From assembly GCA_050256555.1 (NCBI GenBank), contig JBBWWC010000082.1:1-15571 (forward strand): a stretch of 15,571 bases of DNA. Direction: 5' to 3'. Under the pieces are notes generated by a model. It worked only from the letters and a program-made list of their open reading frames with translations. It was not told where the DNA came from and searched no databases. The DNA comes from UBA1146 sp050256555. Its GTDB lineage: Bacteria > Planctomycetota > UBA8108 > UBA1146. The translations under genes were made by a program, and so were the position numbers. Positions 1-7,176 of the stretch are shown here, one piece after another. How positions within the stretch are numbered: position 1 is the first letter of the stretch; each line of letters opens with the position of its first letter.

Positions 1-1376
1 TCAGCACCCGTGAATTCGGTCCCGATTTCCTGACATTGACCGAAGACATCCTGACGCCAAGATTCCGTCACAGCGCCACCTTGTTACCCAACGGTAAGGT
101 ACTCATTGCTGGTGGCCAGGAGTACAGGAATGAGACCATCATCGACCCGAACTTCGCTCCGGGACAGCCTGGATTCCAGGTCACTATCCAAGTCTTTCCA
201 TCCGTCAAAACGATGGAGATCTTCGATCCAGGCTCGCTCGGTTTCCAACCAGCACTAACCGTCACAGGGGATGATGCTGAGTTTCTCAGTGCCCGTGGCC
301 GCGCCGGCCATAACACCGGCCAGCTCGCAGGGCAGGATGGAACCCTCGGAACCACAGATGACATCTTGTTACATGCTGGAGGCTTCCAGACTCTGTCCAC
401 CATCTTCGCTCCCCAGTTCAAACTCCCATGGCAGGCAGATACCAGTAACTCGCAAAACTTCGAGTACTACGACGCCACCAGTGGTGATAATCGCATTGCG
501 GCCGGAATCGTTGCTGCAGACCGCGTCAATCACCCCTCCATGCTGAACCTCGGTACCGTTCGTCAATCCACACTCGAGTTCGATCTCGATGAAGATGGAA
601 TCATCGATCCGCTGCTCGGTGACATCCCTGCGATTCCAGGAATGACAAACTTGTTGCTCATCGCCAATGGGGACAACGACGATGCTGCATGTCCGACAGG
701 AGGTGGCCAAAACGACATGCTGGTCGCCACCTTTACCGGATTCGGCCCCTCGAACGGTTTGACCTTCACCCTGTTCGGTGGTGGAGCTCTCCAAAATAAT
801 ATCGAGTTGATTGTTTTTGATCCGATGAACTGCGCCGGGTTCAGTCGCAGTGAAGCCGATTTCGTGATGGTCCAAACACGACGGACCTATAACGGAGAAA
901 CCATCACGACAGGTGTCGGCCTGACAGCTGGCGGATCTTTCATGATCCCAACGCCCAATGGCTGTGTTGAACTCACTCAGGGAGTTTGCGCCAATGAAAT
1001 TGTCGGAGTTACGATCTACGATCCATTCTACTTTGCCGGAAATGATCCACCCTGGGATCAAACAGGGAACATCAATCCGATCACCCATCCAACTGGGATT
1101 GCTGGCACCTTTATCAACGTCGACGGAATCATCGCAGATGACATTCTTGACGGCTTTGCGGAAGGTACTTTCTTGATTCAGCTGGCGCAGGCGAAAATGC
1201 TCCATACGTTGAATGTTGTCCCGGGAGAAGATGGCGTCATGAATACGGTCGACGACCGAGTCGTGTCCATCGGTGGTGGCACCAGTTACTTCCCCAACTA
1301 CGGGGATGAACCGACGACTCTTAGTTGTGATGTCATCATGCTTCCAGGCACCAACGACCCGGCCACTGGCCCCTAG
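1..1376 (+). CDS. Kelch-repeat (galactose-oxidase-like beta-propeller) protein, 5' end missing
   Basis: The frame is open to the left edge, so only the C-terminal 457 or so residues are present; the true start lies outside the window and the TTG at 36 is just an internal codon. At least four kelch-type blades can be read: R-F-R-H-S-A-T ending in L-I-A-G-G (about 60-117), G-R-A-G-H ending in L-L-H-A-G-G (297-386), T-R-R-T-Y ending in L-T-A-G-G (about 876-935), and K-M-L-H-T-L ending in V-S-I-G-G-G (1194-1280). Two blades carry a loop of the form G-x-D-G-x-x-x-T-x-D-D between the conserved His strand and the Gly-Gly strand. The segment D-L-D-E-D-G-I-I-D near 580 resembles a calcium-binding loop. 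The blades suggest a secreted or surface beta-propeller that binds a ligand or partner; no catalytic residues can be assigned and the function is unknown. The HEAT gene follows after 55 nt on the same strand. Confidence 0.8.
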   Translation, partial: STREFGPDFLTLTEDILTPRFRHSATLLPNGKVLIAGGQEYRNETIIDPNFAPGQPGFQVTIQVFPSVKTMEIFDPGSLGFQPALTVTGDDAEFLSARGRAGHNTGQLAGQDGTLGTTDDILLHAGGFQTLSTIFAPQFKLPWQADTSNSQNFEYYDATSGDNRIAAGIVAADRVNHPSMLNLGTVRQSTLEFDLDEDGIIDPLLGDIPAIPGMTNLLLIANGDNDDAACPTGGGQNDMLVATFTGFGPSNGLTFTLFGGGALQNNIELIVFDPMNCAGFSRSEADFVMVQTRRTYNGETITTGVGLTAGGSFMIPTPNGCVELTQGVCANEIVGVTIYDPFYFAGNDPPWDQTGNINPITHPTGIAGTFINVDGIIADDILDGFAEGTFLIQLAQAKMLHTLNVVPGEDGVMNTVDDRVVSIGGGTSYFPNYGDEPTTLSCDVIMLPGTNDPATGP

Positions 1377-1407
1377 AAGAACTGCGACACAGCAGTGACT
1401 CACGCAT

Positions 1408-1426
1408 GGCTCTTTCTTCCTGAGCC
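1408..1426 (+). other. Small hairpin between the kelch and HEAT genes
   Basis: GGCTC (1408-1412) and GAGCC (1422-1426) form a 5-bp stem with a 9-nt loop, just upstream of the ATG at 1432. There is no T tract after it, so it is a poor terminator. It lies next to the start region of the HEAT-repeat gene and might affect its translation. Chance occurrence is quite possible. Confidence 0.2.
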
Positions 1427-1431
1427 CTGGG

Positions 1432-2538
1432 ATGGAAACTGTGATGACATCGAATCACCGACCTGATCTTTCGAAATACAACTCATGCCACGGTTCTGAA
1501 TCAGGTTTTTCACTCGGCGTCCTGGTGATTCTCTTCGTGCTGGTCGTACTGGGCTGCATTCTCGCTTTTCTATGGATACCCGCCTCCACTCCAGCGCCGC
1601 TTTCAGGTGTCAGCAAAGATCCCTCTACCAACAATTCACCCTCGAATAGCAAATCCAGAATTGCTAAGGATTCGCAACAGACCTCTCCCCTCGACACACT
1701 TTCTCCCAAGCTGCTAACTCTACGCGAAAAAATCGACAGCTACTTTCAGAAGACCCAGTGGGATTCAGCCATGGATTCTTCCACTGCGCATCGAGTCGCC
1801 AGAGCCCGCGACGAACTGGAAGAGTTCTTGTCGGGCCTCGGTCCCGAACACGTCTCTCTCCTCATCGGCCTCCTCGAAGAAGAGCCAGACTTCGTCAATC
1901 GACGTTTCCTATTGAGAGCTCTCGGTAGAATCGGCACCGAAGAAGCCCTTGGCGGGCTCATCGACCACTACTGGTGGTGCACTCAGGAACAAAAGGAGAG
2001 CGAAGTCAAACACACCATCGATGCTCTCGCATTGGCAGATAATGCCGAATCGTTTCAGCTCCTCAGTGAATTTGCTCTTTCAGAAGATACGATCACTCAT
2101 CGCTATCGTTTTGTCGGAGCTCTGACACAAAGTTCGTTCTCTGCCGATGCGGTAGGCATCTATTCGCAGCTCATGACAGATGAATCTCATTTCAGGGTCC
2201 GCCAGCGAGCAGCCTTCGGAATGAAGATCTCGGGGGGGCTCTCAGATGTCCCTTCCATCGAACGAGCCCTGCAAGAAGAAGTGAATCCTTACGTCAGACA
2301 ATCGTTCCTCGGTGCTATTGGAGGAATCCGTGACGTAAATTCCATCCCTCAGGTACGCAAGATTCTTCAGGAGGACGAAGTGCTTTCGACCCGGATTTCC
2401 GCCGTCAGAGCCCTTCTCAGAATCGAGGGAGCTGCAGCGATAGAAGCTCTACAAGCGGCTCTCAACGACGATTCACAACCGCAAAGAGTCCGGGAAGAAG
2501 CCCAGCGAGCACTCACCAAGCTCGGCGTTAGCGGCTAA
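1432..2538 (+). CDS. Membrane-anchored HEAT-repeat protein with prepilin-like N-terminus
   Basis: The product has 368 residues. The N-terminus is short and polar, followed by one hydrophobic helix at about residues 28-48. It reads S-E-S-G-F-S-L-G-V-L-V-I-L-F-V-L, which looks like a type IV prepilin cleavage site (after G25) but lacks Glu at +5. A Ser/Pro/Asn-rich linker follows (about 51-90), then alpha-helical HEAT/PBS-lyase-like repeats from about 118 to the end. Examples are the helix pairs around R-R-F-L-L-R-A-L-G-R-I-G (157-168), V-R-Q-S-F-L-G-A-I-G-G-I (288-299) and I-S-A-V-R-A-L-L-R-I (322-331). HEAT solenoids are protein-binding scaffolds; with one N-terminal helix this one probably sits in the periplasm or on the surface. 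The start could equally be the ATG at 1444, since neither has a strong Shine-Dalgarno. It lies between two kelch genes on the same strand. The partner is unknown. Confidence 0.8.
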   Translation: METVMTSNHRPDLSKYNSCHGSESGFSLGVLVILFVLVVLGCILAFLWIPASTPAPLSGVSKDPSTNNSPSNSKSRIAKDSQQTSPLDTLSPKLLTLREKIDSYFQKTQWDSAMDSSTAHRVARARDELEEFLSGLGPEHVSLLIGLLEEEPDFVNRRFLLRALGRIGTEEALGGLIDHYWWCTQEQKESEVKHTIDALALADNAESFQLLSEFALSEDTITHRYRFVGALTQSSFSADAVGIYSQLMTDESHFRVRQRAAFGMKISGGLSDVPSIERALQEEVNPYVRQSFLGAIGGIRDVNSIPQVRKILQEDEVLSTRISAVRALLRIEGAAAIEALQAALNDDSQPQRVREEAQRALTKLGVSG

Positions 2539-2612
2539 CCACTTCCACGTTGCTCTTGAGACCGAAGGCTGCCGATGCCACGATTCTCTTTAAAGAAGCA
2601 ACAGCGTCTCCA

Positions 2613-2640
2613 TTGATCGGTCGTAAACTGGATCTATCAA
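2613..2640 (+). promoter_or_regulatory. Candidate sigma-70-type promoter for the kelch lipoprotein
   Basis: TTGATC (2613-2618) and TATCAA (2635-2640) each match four of six bases of the -35 and -10 consensus, with a 16-nt spacer, in the 127-nt gap between the HEAT and lipoprotein genes. The predicted transcription start would lie about 20 nt before the ATG at 2666, leaving room for the ribosome-binding site GGGAAGAG at 2654-2661. The match is moderate, so this is only a candidate. Confidence 0.3.
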
Positions 2641-2665
2641 ACATCGAAACAGCGGGAAGAGACTG

Positions 2666-4816
2666 ATGAGCTCAGAGAAACTGACGAAAAACCGTGATCA
2701 TTGCGCCGCACTCCTCGGCCCAATATTTTCACGACTCGCAGCACTGCTTCTCTTTGCACTTCTTGGTTGCCAACCCAGTTCTCACCCCAACTTAATCTCA
2801 GCGCGTATCGAGGGCTCTCTCGATGATGGACTCGGCAATGGTGACCGAATCATCCTGGTTCTCGACACTCCCGTTTCTCTGAATGGAAACCCTCGAACAG
2901 GTCTCGTTTTCTCTTCGGAAGACATCAACAAAACTCGAGAATACTCGATAAAAAATGGCTCCACGCGAAACGTGTTGATCATCGACATCGACTCCGGCTT
3001 CGAAGACCTGATCGTAAGTAACTCTTCCGATTCAGCCCCCTCGACCTCTATCTCTCTCGATCTGGAGCTCACAGGACTGATTTCAGATGAAGGAATACTC
3101 TTGTCTGGCCTGGCTGGGCCGGTCGATCTAGAACCACCAGCTCCAGCTCCTGCTCTCCTGATTGATGCCCGCTGGATCGATTCTGATCAAAGTTCAACCG
3201 TCAATCAGGAAGACATGTTGCTACTACGTTGGGACCAGCCCGTTCAATTGTCTGATCAGCTACGAGACCGAAAACTCGAAATCTCCCAGACTCTGGTCAG
3301 ACTCCCCGTCGAAGGAGACCGGCTCGGCACCAGCAGTATCCCGGCTCGCTTCCTCGATGGACCACTCTCACGCGAATCACGAATATTGCTGGGACACTCA
3401 CCTTTTCTCACCATCTCCGGGATTCATGATTCAGATCGATCAAGGTACAAGGGTTCACCCAGCGGGATCGCCGTAGCGGCCACCACGATTCTCCCCACCA
3501 CAACCCTTCATACTCTGCAGGGAGCCGGGGTTGCTTCCGCCAGCGTCATTGATCTGGAAGGTGATTGTGATCCATGGGAAGACCTGGCCTTGCCTCCGCA
3601 GCTGCCGGCCCTGGAAGGCTATACCTTGACGCATCTCCCGGAAGGACGGGCGCTGCTCACTGGTGGCAGGGTTCTGCGTCCCAGTGGAGGCTCGCAGGTC
3701 AGTGCCGATGCATGGATTCTTGATCCACGCGGCCACCATCTCGGTCCCTTTCCGATGCAGGCACCGAGAAGAGGCCACACGGCCACCGTAATGCCTGGCA
3801 AAGATACGATTTTCAACACTCCTGATGATTACATCATCCTCTGCGGCGGCTGGGATGGGATACAGGCGAGAAACGATGCTGAAATACTTCTCCTTGATTC
3901 ACCAGATAAAGTATTTCTCACGGTTCAGATGTCAACACCGCCCACTTCTCGTTTCGAACACACCGCACACCGTATCGGAAATAGCAACTCGCTGATCGTG
4001 GTCGGCGGTCGGCTTGACAACAAACTCAACGGAATCCTCGAACAACTAGACATACAAATCAAAAACTCAGAGGGAAACCTCGAAGCGATCGGAATATCGA
4101 CCCAGGTCGGGCATTTAACCTATCCCCGCCATCAACATGCTTCGATTCTCTTTCAAGATTCGGAACAACCACTGCTGCTCATCTATGGCGGATACGGTGG
4201 AGCACTCGGAACGCCGCATTTACAATTGACTGCTGAAAACTGCCGAATTCTTGACTCACCTGAAGCGTTCCGGCTTCGAACCAGTACCGGCTATGCGCGG
4301 CCACTGATCTTCCGTTCCGTTGCCGATCTTCCGGGACCACGAAGAGGTTTGCATCTATTCCCACTCAGCGATGCTTCCGATCAAGGAAATCAAGCGCTAC
4401 TGGTTGCAGGAACCCGAAGAGAAGCAACCACGGATGCTTTCTCACCGATACAAATTTCAGAATGCCGAACCGGCTACACCTTGATTGCAGAAGATCTAGG
4501 GAGGGGACAAATCCGGCTCGATTGGGCTGCTGTGGGACGGCTGCCAGTCGAAATGTTTCAGCCCAGCATCGCCGGATTACCGGGTGGAAGAGTCCTCATC
4601 GCAGGAGGCCTGGAAAAAGAAGGACGGCCGTCTGCTGAAGCTGCGATATACGATCCAGTTTCTGGAACCCTGGAACAGGTCTGCCAGCAACTTTCTGATC
4701 ATTCGGAGATCCCGATCGCTTCTCAGGCTGTCTCTCTGTGGGGAGGAGCAATGATTTTCGGAGCTCTACCTGAAAAACAAGCCAGTAGCGGCATTCTGTT
4801 TCGTTTCGAAAATTAG
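2666..4816 (+). CDS. Kelch-repeat lipoprotein with duplicated N-terminal domain
   Basis: The product has 716 residues. A lipoprotein signal peptide ends in the lipobox L-L-G-C with Cys at 35, so the mature protein is probably lipid-anchored. Two similar segments follow: residues about 43-72 (S-A-R-I-E ... G-D-R-I-I-L-V-L-D-T-P-V) and about 164-195 (D-A-R-W-I-D ... E-D-M-L-L-L-R-W-D-Q-P-V), probably a duplicated beta-sandwich domain. The C-terminal half has about six kelch blades, starting near residues 318, 368, 428, 487, 557 and 631, which would form one six-bladed propeller. The blade at 368 contains the loop G-K-D-T-I-F-N-T-P-D-D also seen in the upstream kelch protein. GGGAAGAG at 2654-2661 supports the start. 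It converges on the T2SS cassette. It is likely a surface or periplasmic binding protein; its ligand cannot be told, and an enzymatic role of galactose-oxidase type has no visible support. Confidence 0.85.
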   Translation: MSSEKLTKNRDHCAALLGPIFSRLAALLLFALLGCQPSSHPNLISARIEGSLDDGLGNGDRIILVLDTPVSLNGNPRTGLVFSSEDINKTREYSIKNGSTRNVLIIDIDSGFEDLIVSNSSDSAPSTSISLDLELTGLISDEGILLSGLAGPVDLEPPAPAPALLIDARWIDSDQSSTVNQEDMLLLRWDQPVQLSDQLRDRKLEISQTLVRLPVEGDRLGTSSIPARFLDGPLSRESRILLGHSPFLTISGIHDSDRSRYKGSPSGIAVAATTILPTTTLHTLQGAGVASASVIDLEGDCDPWEDLALPPQLPALEGYTLTHLPEGRALLTGGRVLRPSGGSQVSADAWILDPRGHHLGPFPMQAPRRGHTATVMPGKDTIFNTPDDYIILCGGWDGIQARNDAEILLLDSPDKVFLTVQMSTPPTSRFEHTAHRIGNSNSLIVVGGRLDNKLNGILEQLDIQIKNSEGNLEAIGISTQVGHLTYPRHQHASILFQDSEQPLLLIYGGYGGALGTPHLQLTAENCRILDSPEAFRLRTSTGYARPLIFRSVADLPGPRRGLHLFPLSDASDQGNQALLVAGTRREATTDAFSPIQISECRTGYTLIAEDLGRGQIRLDWAAVGRLPVEMFQPSIAGLPGGRVLIAGGLEKEGRPSAEAAIYDPVSGTLEQVCQQLSDHSEIPIASQAVSLWGGAMIFGALPEKQASSGILFRFEN

Positions 4817-4852
4817 CCGGCGAGATTTCGCATCAAAACAAAAAATCTCAAC

Positions 4853-5413
4853 TCATTGTGAATCGGCTGGGTCCTCACCACCGGAGTAACTGACCAGCTT
4901 TAGCTTCAACTCCCAGATGTCCCCATCGGTAGAGTTCTTTTTCTTTTTGTTGGTCAGTTCCATTTTTTCAAAACCAAGATGCGGGGCACGAGTCCGAATT
5001 CTTTCCAGAAAAGTAATGTGATCACGAAGAGCCTTGGAGCCAAAGGTAGCAGAGTAGGTATGTGTCGTTAGCCCACCGTTTTCACGCTTGTCACTATTTG
5101 AGCTGACCACTTCGGGCTTGGCAGATGAGTTGCGCATGTCCTCGACAATCTGCGCAATAATACTACTGGTCTTGCTTGCGTTCTTCTTGCTCTCTTCACG
5201 ACGACGATGATCCTTGACCACGTCTTTACTTTCCGCACTGCCGAGCAACTCCTTTAGCGCATTAAAATTACGCGCCTCTGAAGCCGTACTTCGACGATAC
5301 GCCTCTCCCTCTGTCTTGATCCAAAACCCCCAGGCACCAAACACCGCTGAACATAAAAACAACGTCAGCAACAGAATCTGGGTCAGATCGCTGGCTTCAT
5401 TTTTTGACGACAT
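4853..5413 (-). CDS. gspM: GspM/PilO-like type II secretion assembly-platform protein
   Basis: The product has 186 residues, close to typical GspM length. It has a short cytoplasmic N-terminus, one transmembrane helix (about 11-31), a charged, probably coiled-coil stretch (about 36-80) and a C-terminal alpha/beta domain. The stretch I-I-A-Q-I-V (85-90), the helix around L-R-D-H-I-T-F-L-E-R-I-R (129-140) and the strand D-I-W-E-L-K-L-K-L-V (165-174) fit the ferredoxin-like fold of GspM and PilO. In known systems GspM is a bitopic inner-membrane protein that pairs with GspL and links the platform to the pseudopilus. The ATG lies 2 nt after the stop of gspL, with AGGAAGGA at 5421-5428. It is the last gene of the cassette, ending 36 nt from the convergent kelch lipoprotein gene. 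The assignment rests on topology, size and position more than on strong sequence motifs. Confidence 0.65.
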   Translation of the reverse strand: MSSKNEASDLTQILLLTLFLCSAVFGAWGFWIKTEGEAYRRSTASEARNFNALKELLGSAESKDVVKDHRRREESKKNASKTSSIIAQIVEDMRNSSAKPEVVSSNSDKRENGGLTTHTYSATFGSKALRDHITFLERIRTRAPHLGFEKMELTNKKKKNSTDGDIWELKLKLVSYSGGEDPADSQ

Positions 5414-5415
5414 TT

Positions 5416-7137
5416 TTATTTCCTTCCTGATGTTTCAGTAACGGATCTCTTGAGTTTCAAATCCAGGGATACTTTTTTCTTATCTGCAGAAGTCGAAATA
5501 CTTTCCTCAAGAGAGAAAAATTTCGAATGCTGTTCGAGCGCAGAAATCGCTCTCTCTGCGGCAGAAGAGTCAGCAACGAAGAACTCGACGGTTGATTTCC
5601 CATCCCGTTTCTTCAATCCATTCATGTCAAACTTGGACCACTCAGGGTAAACCTTTGGATTGGCCGCAGCGATTCCCTTCGAAACATCATCGAGCAATTC
5701 CAGACCAGACAAAAACTGGGAAATCCTTGCCCGAGATCGGCCGGACGACCCTCCTTTGAGCTCGTTGATTTTCCGCTTGGCGCTGGCCAGGTAATTCGGA
5801 TTGGCCGATCGCGGCAGTTCTTCAAAACGTGCCATGTACACTTCCGCCATGTTTGCGCGAACAGTTTCGTATTCTTGACGCCGGTACTGTTTCTCCCGGT
5901 GATTCGAAATCAGCCAACTCACAGAAATACAGCACAACACCAAGCCGAGCAAAACAAGGCTTGGCATCAATCGTGAAAAACGTCGTTCGTAACGGTGCTC
6001 TTCTTTTCGTAAATCGAAGGTGGTAAGCCCCTGACCCGCTGACTGGAGGGCAAGCCCCACAGCAACTCCACCACTGCTATTGCAGCGATCTACCTGGTCA
6101 AGTCCGAGGTCAGAATCGACTCCATCACAAACTCGTAACTGCTGAGCTGTAACTTCGTACTCTTCGGCAAGACGATCTGCGATTCCTAGCTCGGCGGCGG
6201 CACCACCAGAGACGACGATGCGATCGAGTGGAGAACGCATCAAAGTTCCTGCAAAGGTTCGATCAATCTCAGTAAAAAGTCGCTCGACAACCTCGTCTGG
6301 ATCTGCCGGAGGTAAAGAAGGGCTCGCTGTTAAATCCTCATTCAGCTTCGCAAACTCTTCGTCAGAAACTACTGCTATCGAAAGCTCTTCATCAGCTTCG
6401 TCGACCGAAGCTCCCTCGAAGAGACTGGCGAATTCTCCCGCTGTTTCTGATTCACTTCCATCGCCTTCACTCTTTGGGCTCTCGGCACCAGTGGCCAGAG
6501 CGGGGGTAGACGAAGGACGTAAATGGTTGGAAGTTGACCGGAGACGGGTGATCCGCCCCTCTTCCAGAAGCACAAAGGTTGTGTGCCCTGCTTCCATGCC
6601 GATCAGCAACGTTCGCCCACCTCTGATATCTGGTCTCGAGACATGCAATGCCGTCGCCAGAGCGGTCGCATCGATTTCAATTTGACTCGGATCGACGGAG
6701 CACTCGCGCAACATTTCCAGATGCAGCCCGACTGTGTTCTTTTGCACAGCACTGATCAGCAAGCGGCTGGAGTCTTCGGATTCAGAACATTTGATGTATT
6801 CAATGATGAGATCGTCGATCGAGGCGGAAGGAATATGCCCTTCACTCTCGTAGCGAATCGTTTTGGCAATGATCTCGTCCTTGGTGAATGGAACAGAGAT
6901 TTCTCGAAGAGTCGTCATTCGAGTTGGTATCGAAGAAACCACGTCGAGATTTTGGCGCTCTGGGCCTGAAAAGGCTGATTCCAGAATTTCGGAAAGGGAT
7001 TGAACTCGCTCCTCTGGGGTTTCCCCAAGGATACGAGCTTCGATGTAATCAACGATAGATGTCTGCTTCGAAGTGGAATCAACCACTGCGATACAAACGT
7101 CGGCTCCGTCGATTTCGATACCTGCGTGCAGGGCCAC
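5416..7137 (-). CDS. gspL: GspL-like type II secretion protein (PilM-PilN fusion)
   Basis: The product has 573 residues. Residues about 4-210 and 280-370 form a PilM-like actin fold: A-G-I-E-I-D-G at 5-11, T-L-R-E-I-S-V-P-F at 76-84, E-S-E-G-H-I-P-S at 97-104, and I-V-V-S-G-G-A-A at 307-314 as the adenosine loop. The second phosphate loop reads I-G-M-E-A-G-H-T-T (179-187) and lacks the usual Asp-x-Gly, so ATP hydrolysis is doubtful, as in other GspL proteins. An acidic, Ser-rich insertion (about 209-280) separates the lobes. L-T-T-F-D-L-R-K-E-E (371-380) is the usual junction, followed by a transmembrane helix (390-410), a coiled coil and a PilN-like periplasmic domain. GspL binds the GspE ATPase in the cytoplasm and GspM in the membrane. 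The start is GTG at 7137, supported by GAGGAG at 7145-7150, with no good ATG nearby. It is followed by gspM after 2 nt. Confidence 0.8.
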   Translation of the reverse strand: MALHAGIEIDGADVCIAVVDSTSKQTSIVDYIEARILGETPEERVQSLSEILESAFSGPERQNLDVVSSIPTRMTTLREISVPFTKDEIIAKTIRYESEGHIPSASIDDLIIEYIKCSESEDSSRLLISAVQKNTVGLHLEMLRECSVDPSQIEIDATALATALHVSRPDIRGGRTLLIGMEAGHTTFVLLEEGRITRLRSTSNHLRPSSTPALATGAESPKSEGDGSESETAGEFASLFEGASVDEADEELSIAVVSDEEFAKLNEDLTASPSLPPADPDEVVERLFTEIDRTFAGTLMRSPLDRIVVSGGAAAELGIADRLAEEYEVTAQQLRVCDGVDSDLGLDQVDRCNSSGGVAVGLALQSAGQGLTTFDLRKEEHRYERRFSRLMPSLVLLGLVLCCISVSWLISNHREKQYRRQEYETVRANMAEVYMARFEELPRSANPNYLASAKRKINELKGGSSGRSRARISQFLSGLELLDDVSKGIAAANPKVYPEWSKFDMNGLKKRDGKSTVEFFVADSSAAERAISALEQHSKFFSLEESISTSADKKKVSLDLKLKRSVTETSGRK

Positions 7138-7176
7138 GTCAGGACTCCTCTCGAAAAAATCTTCTAAGGGATGACC

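Noticed and set aside
369..1403. A 344-codon open frame on the minus strand opposite the kelch gene
   Set aside because: The + strand frame has clear kelch motifs. The antisense product has no recognisable features and is a codon-bias shadow.
2550..2602. Long-range inverted repeat GTTGCT/AGCAAC after the HEAT gene
   Set aside because: The arms are only 6 bp with a loop of about 40 nt; this is expected by chance.
4822..4849. A 7-bp inverted repeat (GAGATTT/AAATCTC) between the convergent genes, as a bidirectional terminator
   Set aside because: The stem is AT-rich with a 14-nt loop and no T tract follows on either strand, so I could not support termination.
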